Of a DNA stretch of 64,000 bases, positions 42,779 to 51,668 are shown piece by piece; the first letter of the stretch is position 1, and every line of letters begins with the position of its first letter. The DNA lies in contig JAJCZD010000013.1 in assembly GCA_029262615.1 (NCBI GenBank), positions 62,001 to 126,000 of the forward strand. The letters run 5' to 3'. Made by a program: the position numbers and the translations under genes. The DNA is from Candidatus Babelota bacterium (GTDB taxonomy: Bacteria; Babelota; Babeliae; Babelales; Vermiphilaceae). Below the pieces are notes generated by a model. The model ran no database searches, was not told the origin of the DNA, and was given only the letters and a program-made list of their open reading frames with translations.

Positions 42779-43984
42779 TCAGGGAAGTTCTCCCCCTTTA
42801 GGAGGAGAGGGAAGCGGGCACCTTAACTTTCTTTGATTTCTTTTAATCTCTTTTTTGAAAGATAGATCTATGAATTTTACTCGATCTCCAAATTTTTTTC
42901 TCAGTCTTTCTTCTGTTGTTTCAGATAATAGATTATTCCTAAGATCAAGAAGTTTTAATTTATTCAATCCTACAAAAGCATTAGCTGGAATTTTATTAAT
43001 TTGATTTTTTGAAAGATTAAGACTTTCTAAGTTGTTCAATTCTGCAAAAACATTAATTGGAGTTCTACGCGCAATATTAATTGGGATTCTATTAATCTGA
43101 TTTTCTGAAAGATCAAGATCTGTCAAGTTTTGCAATCCTACAAAAGCATTAATTGAAATTCTATTGATTTGATTTTGTGAAAGCTTCAGCCATTTTAAAT
43201 TGTTCAATTTTCCAAAAGCTTTAGCTGGAAGATAACTTATCTTATTGTTTGTAATCCAAAGTGTTTTTAAGTTACTTAAACCTTCAAAAATATAAGTTAA
43301 AACTGTGCTGATTTGATTACCACCAAGATTCAACCATTGTAAGTTATTCAATCCTTTAAATGCATTTTCTTGAATAGTACTAATCTGATTTCCAGGAAGA
43401 TCAAGATCTGTTAAGTTCTGCAATCCTGCAAAGGCATTTGGAGGAATAGTGTTCATTCTATTGAATGCCAGATTAAGTTCTGATATCTTTGCAATGTTTG
43501 GAATATCTTGCAATCCTTGCAAACTATTAATTTTTAGATATTTTAAATCTAATTTACCTACTTTTATTTGCGGCAATTTACCAGCTTTTTGTAATTCTGC
43601 TATTGAAAATCCCCAATCAAGAATTTTTTCCGGAGTTTGACCTTTAAAATGTCTTTTTGTCCATAATTCAGGAATTTTAAGTTCTTTTTCATAAGTTAAA
43701 TACCATTGTTTAGCAAATGCATTGAGATATTGTTTTTTTACTTCTTGTGGGAAAAATGCTGGATCTAAACTAATAATAACATTCAAAAAATTCTTTAAAA
43801 AATTTTGAATGTTTTGCTGTGGAAATGGGTTTTTCAAAATTCTTTCTAAAATATCTACTTGCAATTCGGCAGGTAATTTTTGAGTAAGTAGACTTTGCAA
43901 TTGCTCAGCCGATTTTTTCTCAGGTTCCATTGCATCCAAAGAAAAAATACCTAATAAAAAGATGATCACTACAATTTTCTTCAT
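42779..43984 (-). CDS. Secreted leucine-rich-repeat protein
   Basis: A 401-residue protein with a signal peptide (IVVIIFLLGIFSLDAM), an F-box-like helical stretch (LTQKLPAELQVDILERIL), then about eight 23-24-residue leucine-rich repeats of the LxxLxxLxLxxNxIxxIPxxAFxGL type. The repeats end in a capping region (FGDRVKFIDLSFKKE). The last ~13 residues (CPLPSPPKGGELP) are read from an intergenic palindromic repeat and look like a chance extension. A candidate host-interaction protein. Confidence 0.85.
   Translation of the reverse strand: MKKIVVIIFLLGIFSLDAMEPEKKSAEQLQSLLTQKLPAELQVDILERILKNPFPQQNIQNFLKNFLNVIISLDPAFFPQEVKKQYLNAFAKQWYLTYEKELKIPELWTKRHFKGQTPEKILDWGFSIAELQKAGKLPQIKVGKLDLKYLKINSLQGLQDIPNIAKISELNLAFNRMNTIPPNAFAGLQNLTDLDLPGNQISTIQENAFKGLNNLQWLNLGGNQISTVLTYIFEGLSNLKTLWITNNKISYLPAKAFGKLNNLKWLKLSQNQINRISINAFVGLQNLTDLDLSENQINRIPINIARRTPINVFAELNNLESLNLSKNQINKIPANAFVGLNKLKLLDLRNNLLSETTEERLRKKFGDRVKFIDLSFKKEIKRNQRKLRCPLPSPPKGGELP
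42788..42812. repeat. Imperfect palindrome at the LRR gene 3' end
   Basis: TTCTCCCCCTTTAGGAGGAGA forms an imperfect stem-loop that overlaps the last codons of the LRR gene. It resembles the dispersed CTCCTTTAGGAG-type palindromes found between genes in many bacteria. No second copy is seen in this window. Confidence 0.4.
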
Positions 43985-44072
43985 AACTATTCCTAATTTT
44001 ATTCCTAATAGTAATTATAGTAAATTAGGTAGAAATAAGGCAATAGTTGGTTGATTTAGTTATTTTAAGATA

Positions 44073-46064
44073 TTAGAATCCAACTGTGAGAGTTAAATAT
44101 GGCCCGTGTAATTTAAGATCACTATTATTTTGTTCTAATCCAGTTAAGAAATTAGGAAAAACAAGATTAATTGCTTTAAAGTACTCTGAAAATTGATAAC
44201 CGGCTTCAAGCTTCACATTAAGTTTAGAAAACAAGCAGAAGTTATAACTAAGACCGGCACTGGCATCAACAACAGGTACAACCCATCTGGTTTTGGGGGT
44301 TCTTAAGGTATTAGATGAACCTGCAACAGTTCCTTCATTTACTTGATCGAGGGTTGATTTTAAACGTCCCATCAAAAGTGAGGTTGAAAAATAACCGGTT
44401 AATGCGAGATTACCGCAAAAGCAAACTTCTGGTTCCATTACAAAAACAGGTCCTGCGCCGCGGAACTTGCTTTGAAGGCAATTGAACTTTGATTCAAAAC
44501 CAAACGGAGGAATGCCTCCTGTGTATTGGTTCTGTATACTGCGATCTAAAGAAGCAAAACGCAGTCCTGATGATAAGAGTAGTTCAAGTCGGCAAAAAGG
44601 ATAAAAATATTTGCCAGCTAAAAATTCTACTTGGTTTAAGTTGTATTCTACTTGCGACTGGGCTTGGCTGTAGGTAACCATATCATCCCCACTTGCATTC
44701 ACACTGGTGATTCTTGCACCATCTTCAGCCATTACACAAGCTGAACTTTGATCCGTAAAACGGAAATACGTAATATGAAAATCAAGGTCATGTTCCGTTT
44801 TATAACCTAGCTTACCCGTTCCATTCCAAGAGAAATTAAAGCATGTTTGGTGTTTTATTTCGCATTCATTTTCTGTGCCTATTGTTGCAAATACCAAATC
44901 ATCATTGTTTGAAACTGATTTTAGCCATGAGGAAGTAAACTCGCCATAAAAGCCAAGACTACAGCAATTGTTATGATTGTAATCACAACCACAATAAGTG
45001 TAGTAACTAGTGTCTGAACCCCTAAGTAATAGTTTAATAAAAGGACCACCAAGGCCCAAGTGGCTTGTTTTTTTAACGGGGAATGAGTTTTGATTAATAA
45101 CAAAACCATTAAATGGATTAATTCTATCAACTGCATTAAAATAATAGTCAATTTCGTAACCAACTTTTAATTCACAGTCTAAGCAGTTGTTTTTTAACGC
45201 CGGATGAAATGCGAAAGCTAACTGACTGTTAATGAAAGGGACTGCTCTAAAGTTACAATCAGCAGCAGCAAAGGTACTGGTAATGGCCATATCATTTTGC
45301 ACATTCATTTCTACCGCATCAATGCAAGAATTAATGTTTCCTAAAAGAACTCCTCCACCGAATGTGCCTTGGAAGCTTATGCATTTAAAAATCGGATAAG
45401 AAAAATTGGAACCAAACACTGGCCCGAGGCCCCAGTATTTACTTTGCAGAACGCCATTTAATGTTGAGTCGGTTACAGAAGGAGGGGAATCTATAAGCCC
45501 CGTGAAGGTTACACATAAGTCCCGAACAACGTTGCCATAACCTATTCCCAAATAAGGTTGTACCAGCAAGCAATCATCAATGAAGTATCGCTTTGCAAAA
45601 ACTGCATTTGCGCGATTGATTTTTTGCTCTTCACATGAGTCTAGGCTAGAGTAAGCACCACCCAGAAAACTTTGAGTAAATTGATTTAGTTGTATATTTT
45701 TGATTTGGCCGGTGTCACTTCCTTTATAATGAAAGTAAGTAAGATCTACATTACAACTGGTGCACGGTATGTTGTATCCCAGATTTGTGCGAAAAGCATG
45801 GGAAGGTTTTGATTGTAATTGTTGCAGGCAAGCAAAAAGATTAGGAGGTACGGTTAAGGTAAGAAAGGTGCCTGTTTGCAAATCACCATCCGTTGGCATT
45901 GATAGTAGATAAAGCCAACTAAAACTTCCATAAAATTCTCCACAATACTTTGGAGATGTGATCACCGTTGTATTTTCACAACAATCAATATCATCTGACG
46001 CAAATAATGGAGCGAATGTTAACAGACCTACTAATCCGGACATTAAAAAGAAATATTTTTTCAA
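44073..46064 (-). CDS. Lpg1974-family pore-forming outer membrane protein, double barrel
   Basis: A 663-residue protein with a signal peptide (FFLMSGLVGLLTFAPLFA) and many alternating beta strands ending in an aromatic TLTVGF, the outer-membrane insertion signal. It belongs by pattern to the Lpg1974/Chlamydia-type MOMP-like family. Two related halves are visible. YCGEFYGSFSWLYLLSMPTDGDLQTG near residue 40 matches CCSLGFYGEFTSSWLKSVSNNDDLVFAT near 370, and LGLGGPFIKLLL in the middle matches LKLHGPYLTLTVGF at the end. It is rich in cysteine. Likely a major porin or adhesin. Confidence 0.8.
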   Translation of the reverse strand: MKKYFFLMSGLVGLLTFAPLFASDDIDCCENTTVITSPKYCGEFYGSFSWLYLLSMPTDGDLQTGTFLTLTVPPNLFACLQQLQSKPSHAFRTNLGYNIPCTSCNVDLTYFHYKGSDTGQIKNIQLNQFTQSFLGGAYSSLDSCEEQKINRANAVFAKRYFIDDCLLVQPYLGIGYGNVVRDLCVTFTGLIDSPPSVTDSTLNGVLQSKYWGLGPVFGSNFSYPIFKCISFQGTFGGGVLLGNINSCIDAVEMNVQNDMAITSTFAAADCNFRAVPFINSQLAFAFHPALKNNCLDCELKVGYEIDYYFNAVDRINPFNGFVINQNSFPVKKTSHLGLGGPFIKLLLRGSDTSYYTYCGCDYNHNNCCSLGFYGEFTSSWLKSVSNNDDLVFATIGTENECEIKHQTCFNFSWNGTGKLGYKTEHDLDFHITYFRFTDQSSACVMAEDGARITSVNASGDDMVTYSQAQSQVEYNLNQVEFLAGKYFYPFCRLELLLSSGLRFASLDRSIQNQYTGGIPPFGFESKFNCLQSKFRGAGPVFVMEPEVCFCGNLALTGYFSTSLLMGRLKSTLDQVNEGTVAGSSNTLRTPKTRWVVPVVDASAGLSYNFCLFSKLNVKLEAGYQFSEYFKAINLVFPNFLTGLEQNNSDLKLHGPYLTLTVGF

Positions 46065-46239
46065 GGTAAACTCTCCAAGTAAAGGTAAAATTTTATTTTA
46101 GAATATAGTATCTAATATCTTCATTACTATAGTTTGTCTTTACCTGAAAATAGTAAGTGTTTTAGAAATTTAGATTATTAATACCTTAGTGAATCTAAGG
46201 AAATTAAAAAATTAAACGAACTTGGAAAAAATGAATCAT

Positions 46240-46686
46240 TTATTTAATTGGCATAACAAACTTTTTATTCTTTATACTGCCATCTTTTTTATTGTAATCA
46301 ATTTGAAATGCATATCTTTTTCCAGCGGGATAGGTATAAGTACCAGATACTCTTAAAGATGTCTTTCCTGGAAAAATGTTTACTTCTCGAACTACAGGAT
46401 TATCACCGAGATAAGTAGTTACAATACCATTCTCACCAAACGATGTAATGAGTTTATTTTTTTCAAAAAAAGCTACAAAAATACGATTGTCAAAACCTTT
46501 TATTCTGCCTGCAATTAAAGTGTTATCGCCAAATTTTTCATGTACTTGAATTTTAACCGGTCTGTTTTGTAAATTCGCTGTTACTTTTTTAGCATATTCT
46601 TCAAGTGCTGGTCCTGCCATCTGCGTTGGATCATTCATAGCTACAATAGTGCCTAAGACTAATAAACTTAATAGATATTTTTTCAT
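46240..46686 (-). CDS. Small secreted protein with one delta-60-like repeat
   Basis: A 148-residue protein with signal peptide YLLSLLVLGTIVA. The middle (AGRIKGFDNRIFVAFFEKNKLITSFGENGIVTTYLG) resembles one delta-60 beta-propeller repeat, as in the protein at 48295. It is followed by a small beta domain (KTSLRVSGTYTYPAGKRYAFQIDYNKKDG). Its start overlaps the stop of the upstream gene by four bases, so the two are coupled. Function unknown. Confidence 0.65.
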   Translation of the reverse strand: MKKYLLSLLVLGTIVAMNDPTQMAGPALEEYAKKVTANLQNRPVKIQVHEKFGDNTLIAGRIKGFDNRIFVAFFEKNKLITSFGENGIVTTYLGDNPVVREVNIFPGKTSLRVSGTYTYPAGKRYAFQIDYNKKDGSIKNKKFVMPIK

Positions 46687-47543
46687 TTTTTTTCCTGTAT
46701 GGTTGCTTGTATAGTTTGTAATTCTTGCTGTACTTTTTGTTTTTCTTCTTGCAGTTGTTGTATGTTCATTTTCATATATATTGCCGTCATAATATAGTTA
46801 TTATTCTGGCCTTGGCTCTTAGTGGCAGCAGACCATGCTTGATTAGGGTTTTTTTGGCAATCAGCTGTATTTTTAGGTCCGATAGATACGATTTTCTTGC
46901 TTTTTACTAGTGGGCATTCACAAACAGCCTCAAGCTTTGAGGTGTCTTTATTAAACCTAACTTTACATCTTACGCCAAAACAATTAGCCCAAGGAGTGGG
47001 TTTATTAAAGAGGCACGTTGTTTGTGGGATATCGTTACGATTTTTAATATTAGCCATAGAATAGTTAGAGACAACTGTTTTAAGTATTCCATTTTCGCGT
47101 GTTGGTTTAGTCCTCATGAGGTTTTTTGGGCCAACAGAAGCTTTCTGCCAGTTTTTGTCATCTTTTAAACCATAGATAGGGCAAACACATGTTGCCTTGC
47201 CGGGATTGTTTTTGTCGATAGTACATAATGCCTTTGAGCACAAGGCATACGGTACATTAGTCATCCCATAAAGATTTGAAGTTGCCTTTGGGTCATTAAT
47301 ATCCTCACCAGATACTTCGTAGGTGTATACAATCTTATCACCAATTTGTTTGTAACCAAGTAGTTTTGGCGTTTGGGCCTGATCTTGATGTTTGTTTAGT
47401 TCTGCTTGTATCATATCTAACTTTTGTTGAGCTTTTTGTTCTTCTTCTTGCAGTTGTTGTAAAGTCATATTTTTGTATTTTGTCGCTATTCCATAAGTCG
47501 ATAGCGATAAAAATATAAATAAGGTTATAATCTGTTTCTTCAT
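46683..47543 (-). CDS. Secreted protein with repeated coiled-coil ends and cysteine pairs
   Basis: A 286-residue protein with signal peptide IITLFIFLSLSTYGIA. Two similar heptad segments lie at each end: MTLQQLQEEEQKAQQKLDMIQAEL near residue 26 and MNIQQLQEEKQKVQQELQTIQATI at the C-terminus. Between them are two related cysteine modules: PYALCSKALCTIDKNNPGKATCVCPIYG and CFGVRCKVRFNKDTSKLEAVCECPLV, each with a C-x-C-P end followed by a VGPKN motif. It looks disulfide-bonded and extracytoplasmic. No family recognised. Confidence 0.65.
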   Translation of the reverse strand: MKKQIITLFIFLSLSTYGIATKYKNMTLQQLQEEEQKAQQKLDMIQAELNKHQDQAQTPKLLGYKQIGDKIVYTYEVSGEDINDPKATSNLYGMTNVPYALCSKALCTIDKNNPGKATCVCPIYGLKDDKNWQKASVGPKNLMRTKPTRENGILKTVVSNYSMANIKNRNDIPQTTCLFNKPTPWANCFGVRCKVRFNKDTSKLEAVCECPLVKSKKIVSIGPKNTADCQKNPNQAWSAATKSQGQNNNYIMTAIYMKMNIQQLQEEKQKVQQELQTIQATIQEKK

Positions 47544-47716
47544 CAATCTCTCCTTAAACTCTATTACTTATTATTTTACCAATTGTAATTAGCAAAGATC
47601 AATGGTTTTAAGCTCTTAATGGGGATAATCCAGGTATTTGCTCCCCATGCCTTTTGACTATCTGTAATTACTAGATAGAATGAATTATATAAATAGTGAT
47701 AAATAGCGGAGGTTCT

Positions 47717-48286
47717 ATGAAAAAATATTTACTCCTTCTTTTCATTTTACTTTTACCAGTTGCAGCCTTTGCGATGGACCAAGAAAATATCGATAATTCA
47801 AAGCAAGCATTATTCTCGCGTGGTGCTGGTTATTGGAGTAAACCAAGTGAAGAAAAAAAGACGGACTATTTTGGTAAGTTAACAGAGCAACAAAGTCAGC
47901 GCGAGGATTGGTATAACGTCTCGCCTTATATTGCTGAATTTTGGTGTGCCATTTCCAATGCCGGGTTTTTATATGTTGGTGCAAAGCATAATTCACCAGA
48001 ACTTGTGTTTGCTGGTTTAGCTTCAATTGCAAGTCATAGTATTCCAAAACAATGGTTATTGCATGTAGATAAACTTGGTGTTGCGGTCGTGCTGCTAAAA
48101 TTCATGCGGGAATATAAAACAATACAAAAAAATCCGTTGTTAGCTGCGCCACTTGGTATTGCCGGTTTGATTAATGTTACCGATATGTATCTTGCACGGA
48201 AAAAAGGTAAAACATGGCCGCATGTTGTATGGCATCTTTCTGCTGCTGCCTTAGCGGATGTTTTTTTAAGTTATTCAAAATCCTAG
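47717..48286 (+). CDS. Alkaline ceramidase-like membrane protein (CREST superfamily)
   Basis: A 189-residue protein with an N-terminal signal/TM segment, SD GGAGG, and ATG at 47717. SPYIAEFWCAISN (residues 69-81) matches the ceramidase signature SPYxAEFWNTxSN. The metal/catalytic set is present with ceramidase spacing: Ser103-x3-His107-x10-Asp118 and His169-x3-His173 (WPHVVWH). Eukaryotic alkaline ceramidases split ceramide into sphingosine and fatty acid. It is shorter than the ~265-residue eukaryotic enzymes, with fewer helices. Acting on host sphingolipids is an inference. Confidence 0.75.
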   Translation: MKKYLLLLFILLLPVAAFAMDQENIDNSKQALFSRGAGYWSKPSEEKKTDYFGKLTEQQSQREDWYNVSPYIAEFWCAISNAGFLYVGAKHNSPELVFAGLASIASHSIPKQWLLHVDKLGVAVVLLKFMREYKTIQKNPLLAAPLGIAGLINVTDMYLARKKGKTWPHVVWHLSAAALADVFLSYSKS

Positions 48287-48294
48287 TTTAGTTT

Positions 48295-49641
48295 TTATGC
48301 ATTAACATTGCTACAACAGAAGCAACGATATTTGTCACATAATGCAGTTGCAAAAGCATTAACCATTTCACCACAGAAGCGAGCAAGGGCAAAATCACGT
48401 GTACCATCAACATTAGAAGGGCCAGCTAAAACAAGTCTGCCTTGGCAATCCCGAACAACGGCACGTGCTTGATCTGTTGCACCAAAATTAAATAATACTT
48501 TTCCATTACCGTTTAGACCAAAATCAGTATCAATAGAACCATCTGGATTAAATCGAGCTAAAGCAAAATCATCAGTACCTTGTGCATTAGAAAATCCAAC
48601 GGTATTTATTTTTCCGCGCAGATCTATAACCATTGCTTCAGCCATATCAGTGCCGCCAAAAGCAAGCAAAACTTGACCATTATTATTTGTTCCAAAACTA
48701 TTATCTGTGGTACCATCAGGATTTAATCGGGTCAGTGCAAATACGCGTGGTGCAATTACTGAAGAATCTCCAAAGACAATAATCTTATTATCAGGAGTTA
48801 CTGCAACAGCACTTGCAAAATCAGAACCACCAAAATTTATTAATACACCTCCAGCAGTACCAAATGTAGTATCAAGCAATCCATCTGGTGTAAATCTTGC
48901 AACGGCAAAATCCTCAGGAGCTGCAACATCAGAAAAGCCAGCAAGAATAATACGATTTTGTCTATCAACTGCTAGTGCGTCGGCAACATCATTACCACCA
49001 AAATCAAAAGTGGTGCTTCCACCTGTACCAAAAGTTGTATCAACTGCACCAGTTGAATCAAACCGCACTAAGGCAAAATCTTGATTTGTGGTATTAGATT
49101 GACCAGCAACTATAATTCTGCCTTGGCAATCAACGGTAACAGCGTTAGCAACACTACTTGTGCCAAAGTTAAAAATAATTAATCCATTGGTACCAAAAGT
49201 GGTGTCTATAATACCATCTGGGGTTAATCGAGTGATTGCAAACTGATTTGAACCTGTTGCATTCGTTTCTCCAACAAGAATAATTCTGCCTTGTTGATCA
49301 ATTGCCATTTGATTAGCAATATCATTAGTGCCTCCAAAATCAATTTGTATTGTTCCATTACCATTTGAACCAAATGTTGGGTCCACAATGCCATCGGGAG
49401 TAAAACCTGCAACAGCAAAGTTTCTATTACCACCACCATCAGAAGAACCGGCTGCAATAATGCGCCCATCACAACCAATGGCAACTGCATTTGGTTCATC
49501 ATCACCTCCATTAAAATCTACCAATACGGTACCATTAGCGTTTGGACCAAAAGTAAGGTCAATAGTTCCAGCAGGACCACACTCAGCTACTAATTGAGTA
49601 CAAAAAAATAACAGTAATAAAAAGTGAATATTCGTTTTCAT
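48295..49641 (-). CDS. Secreted delta-60 repeat beta-propeller protein
   Basis: A 448-residue protein starting at ATG 49641 after AAGGAG, with signal peptide IHFLLLLFFCTQLVA. Seven delta-60 repeats of about 55 residues follow, each with xxDxxFGxxG near its start (IDLTFG, VDPTFG, IDTTFG, VDTTFG, LDTTFG, TDNSFG, IDTDFG) and a GRIIxAG...FAxxRxxPDG body. A cysteine-rich tail closes it (CDKYRCFCC). The family is common in secreted or surface proteins; function unknown. It is convergent with the ceramidase-like gene. Confidence 0.85.
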   Translation of the reverse strand: MKTNIHFLLLLFFCTQLVAECGPAGTIDLTFGPNANGTVLVDFNGGDDEPNAVAIGCDGRIIAAGSSDGGGNRNFAVAGFTPDGIVDPTFGSNGNGTIQIDFGGTNDIANQMAIDQQGRIILVGETNATGSNQFAITRLTPDGIIDTTFGTNGLIIFNFGTSSVANAVTVDCQGRIIVAGQSNTTNQDFALVRFDSTGAVDTTFGTGGSTTFDFGGNDVADALAVDRQNRIILAGFSDVAAPEDFAVARFTPDGLLDTTFGTAGGVLINFGGSDFASAVAVTPDNKIIVFGDSSVIAPRVFALTRLNPDGTTDNSFGTNNNGQVLLAFGGTDMAEAMVIDLRGKINTVGFSNAQGTDDFALARFNPDGSIDTDFGLNGNGKVLFNFGATDQARAVVRDCQGRLVLAGPSNVDGTRDFALARFCGEMVNAFATALCDKYRCFCCSNVNA

Positions 49642-49878
49642 TATTTCTCCTTTTTTATGCAATATTAATTTATCATATTTGATTTTTTATTGCATAAACA
49701 AGAAAAATATCTTCTATTTTTTGTTATTTCTAAATTTCGGTAAAACGTGGTTAAAGTTATGAAGAACTCACTTTGCCAGATCACTTTATATGCTCAATTT
49801 GAAAAAAATCTTTGTTTTTTTTTCAACAGGAGTACAATAAAAAATATAGTGTATTTAAAGCAAAAAATAAGGTTTAAT

Positions 49879-51591
49879 GTGTTTCAAAAAGCTATATTTT
49901 TTATTTTTGGCGCCAGTTTTTTTTTCACCTCTTTATTAGCATCGGATCAGCTGAGCATCCCTGCAGGTCTGCTATCAAGCTCTGGGCTAGATACTATTTT
50001 TATTGCAAAGGGTGCTTTGTTTGTAGCATTAATCCTGCTGGGCACAATAGCATGTGGACGTATTTTAAAGCGCCTTTTTTTATTGCCAGTTGTTGCCGGA
50101 CAGATTATCGGCGGGATACTCTTAGGGCCATCCTTTTTCAATTTACCAAATTGGTTATATTTTAAAGAGCCATTATATTTATTTGATCAGGTCTCAGGTG
50201 TTTTTTATTCCATTGCATCTTCAGATTTATTTGTCTTTTTTCTTCTCCTACTCTCGTCTATGTTAACAGTTTCCTATTTACTTTGGATTGCAGGACATGA
50301 GACAGATGTGAGGGATATTGTAAAAGTAGGGGTCACTGCTTTGATTGCTGGGATATTGGGTGCTATTCTTCCCATTTTGTTTACCTGGGTATCGCTCAAT
50401 TTTATTGGATTTGGTATTTCAACGGTTCAATCATTAGCACTAGGATTGATCTTTTCTGCTACTTCAGTTTCTATTCCGGTTGCAATGCTCTTTAATTATA
50501 ACAAAATGCATTTGCGAAGTTCAAAAGTGACCTTGGGCGCGGCAATTATAGATGATATATTTGCCGTATTTTTATTATCATTCTTTTTTATTTTGCTCCA
50601 ATCAGGAACCTTCGGGCAAATGGAGTGTCTTTTAGATCATTGCCATACCAAAACTATTGGTGAGGCATTGGTCTATATGATTTTTGCTTTTGTGGTTTTA
50701 TTTTTTACCGGTTATTTTATTATTCCGCGTTTTAATAGATTTTTGAAAAAGAATCACCAAACATTTTTATTAGCATCAGTGGCAAGCGGCGTGATGCTTC
50801 TCTCATTTTCTTTTTCTGAACTAATTGGTGGTCTTGCCGGTATTACTGGGGCTTATTTTGCCGGATTGTTTCACCGAATGGGAGATGCTCGGCATCATGC
50901 AGAAAAAGTTATTTCACCATATGTAAATACATTTTTATTGCCACTTTTTTTAGGTTCTATCGGCCTCACGCTTAATGTCCGAGTAGTATCGGCAAGTGGG
51001 TGGGTATTAATAGCATTTTTATTAACCATTGCCATTGTCGCTAAAATGGTTGGTTGCTATATTGCAATTTTGTTAAGCAATCTTTTTGGCAAGCGTGAAT
51101 CACATCGTTGGACTGTGCTTGATGGTTATCTATTTGGCTCTTCCATGGTTGCTCGCGGTGAGGTTGGGTTGGTAGTTGCTACCGTAGTATATAGCACAAA
51201 AATCATTACCCCCGATCAGTATGTTGTTGCAGTAATCGTCATTATTTTAACAACTATTGCTACGCCAATAATGCTGGGGATAGGTTTTTCTCAAATGGAT
51301 CTTATTGAACGTCAGTCAGGAGCCTACACACTCAATATTGGCTTGTTTAAGGTTATTGGAACCACGCAACTGTATCATATTATTGTTGGCAAGATTGAAC
51401 GCTCAAAAACCTTTAAAACATCGATTCAAATGTCTGAAGGGCGCAAAATCGTTAATGTTGAGGGCCAGAACGTGAAAATTATCCTCTGTCCAGAGGAAGG
51501 TATCATCTTCAAAGGTGATAAGGGCAAAATTAAACAAATCATGCACATAGTGCGCGATTCGGTGATGGAAGAGATCGAGCGCTTGGGGTAG
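49879..51591 (+). CDS. CPA2/Kef-type cation:proton antiporter
   Basis: A 570-residue membrane transporter of the monovalent cation:proton antiporter-2 family, with an N-terminal signal-like segment, about 12 helices and a ~90-residue cytoplasmic tail. Typical motifs: LPVVAGQIIGGILLGPSFF, SLALGLIFSATSVSIPVAMLF, LGAAIIDDIFAVFLLSF and SSMVARGEVGLVVATVVY. The frame is open from 49747, but the GTG at 49879 has an ATAAGG ribosome-binding site and starts the hydrophobic segment, so it is preferred. Ion specificity is undetermined; a TrkA-N domain is absent. Confidence 0.85.
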   Translation: MFQKAIFFIFGASFFFTSLLASDQLSIPAGLLSSSGLDTIFIAKGALFVALILLGTIACGRILKRLFLLPVVAGQIIGGILLGPSFFNLPNWLYFKEPLYLFDQVSGVFYSIASSDLFVFFLLLLSSMLTVSYLLWIAGHETDVRDIVKVGVTALIAGILGAILPILFTWVSLNFIGFGISTVQSLALGLIFSATSVSIPVAMLFNYNKMHLRSSKVTLGAAIIDDIFAVFLLSFFFILLQSGTFGQMECLLDHCHTKTIGEALVYMIFAFVVLFFTGYFIIPRFNRFLKKNHQTFLLASVASGVMLLSFSFSELIGGLAGITGAYFAGLFHRMGDARHHAEKVISPYVNTFLLPLFLGSIGLTLNVRVVSASGWVLIAFLLTIAIVAKMVGCYIAILLSNLFGKRESHRWTVLDGYLFGSSMVARGEVGLVVATVVYSTKIITPDQYVVAVIVIILTTIATPIMLGIGFSQMDLIERQSGAYTLNIGLFKVIGTTQLYHIIVGKIERSKTFKTSIQMSEGRKIVNVEGQNVKIILCPEEGIIFKGDKGKIKQIMHIVRDSVMEEIERLG

Positions 51592-51668
51592 ATTTATCTA
51601 ATTCTTGTTTTCTCAGAGTTTTTCTTAGTACAATTACAAATAGAAAATAGTTACATGTGAGAGAAGAA

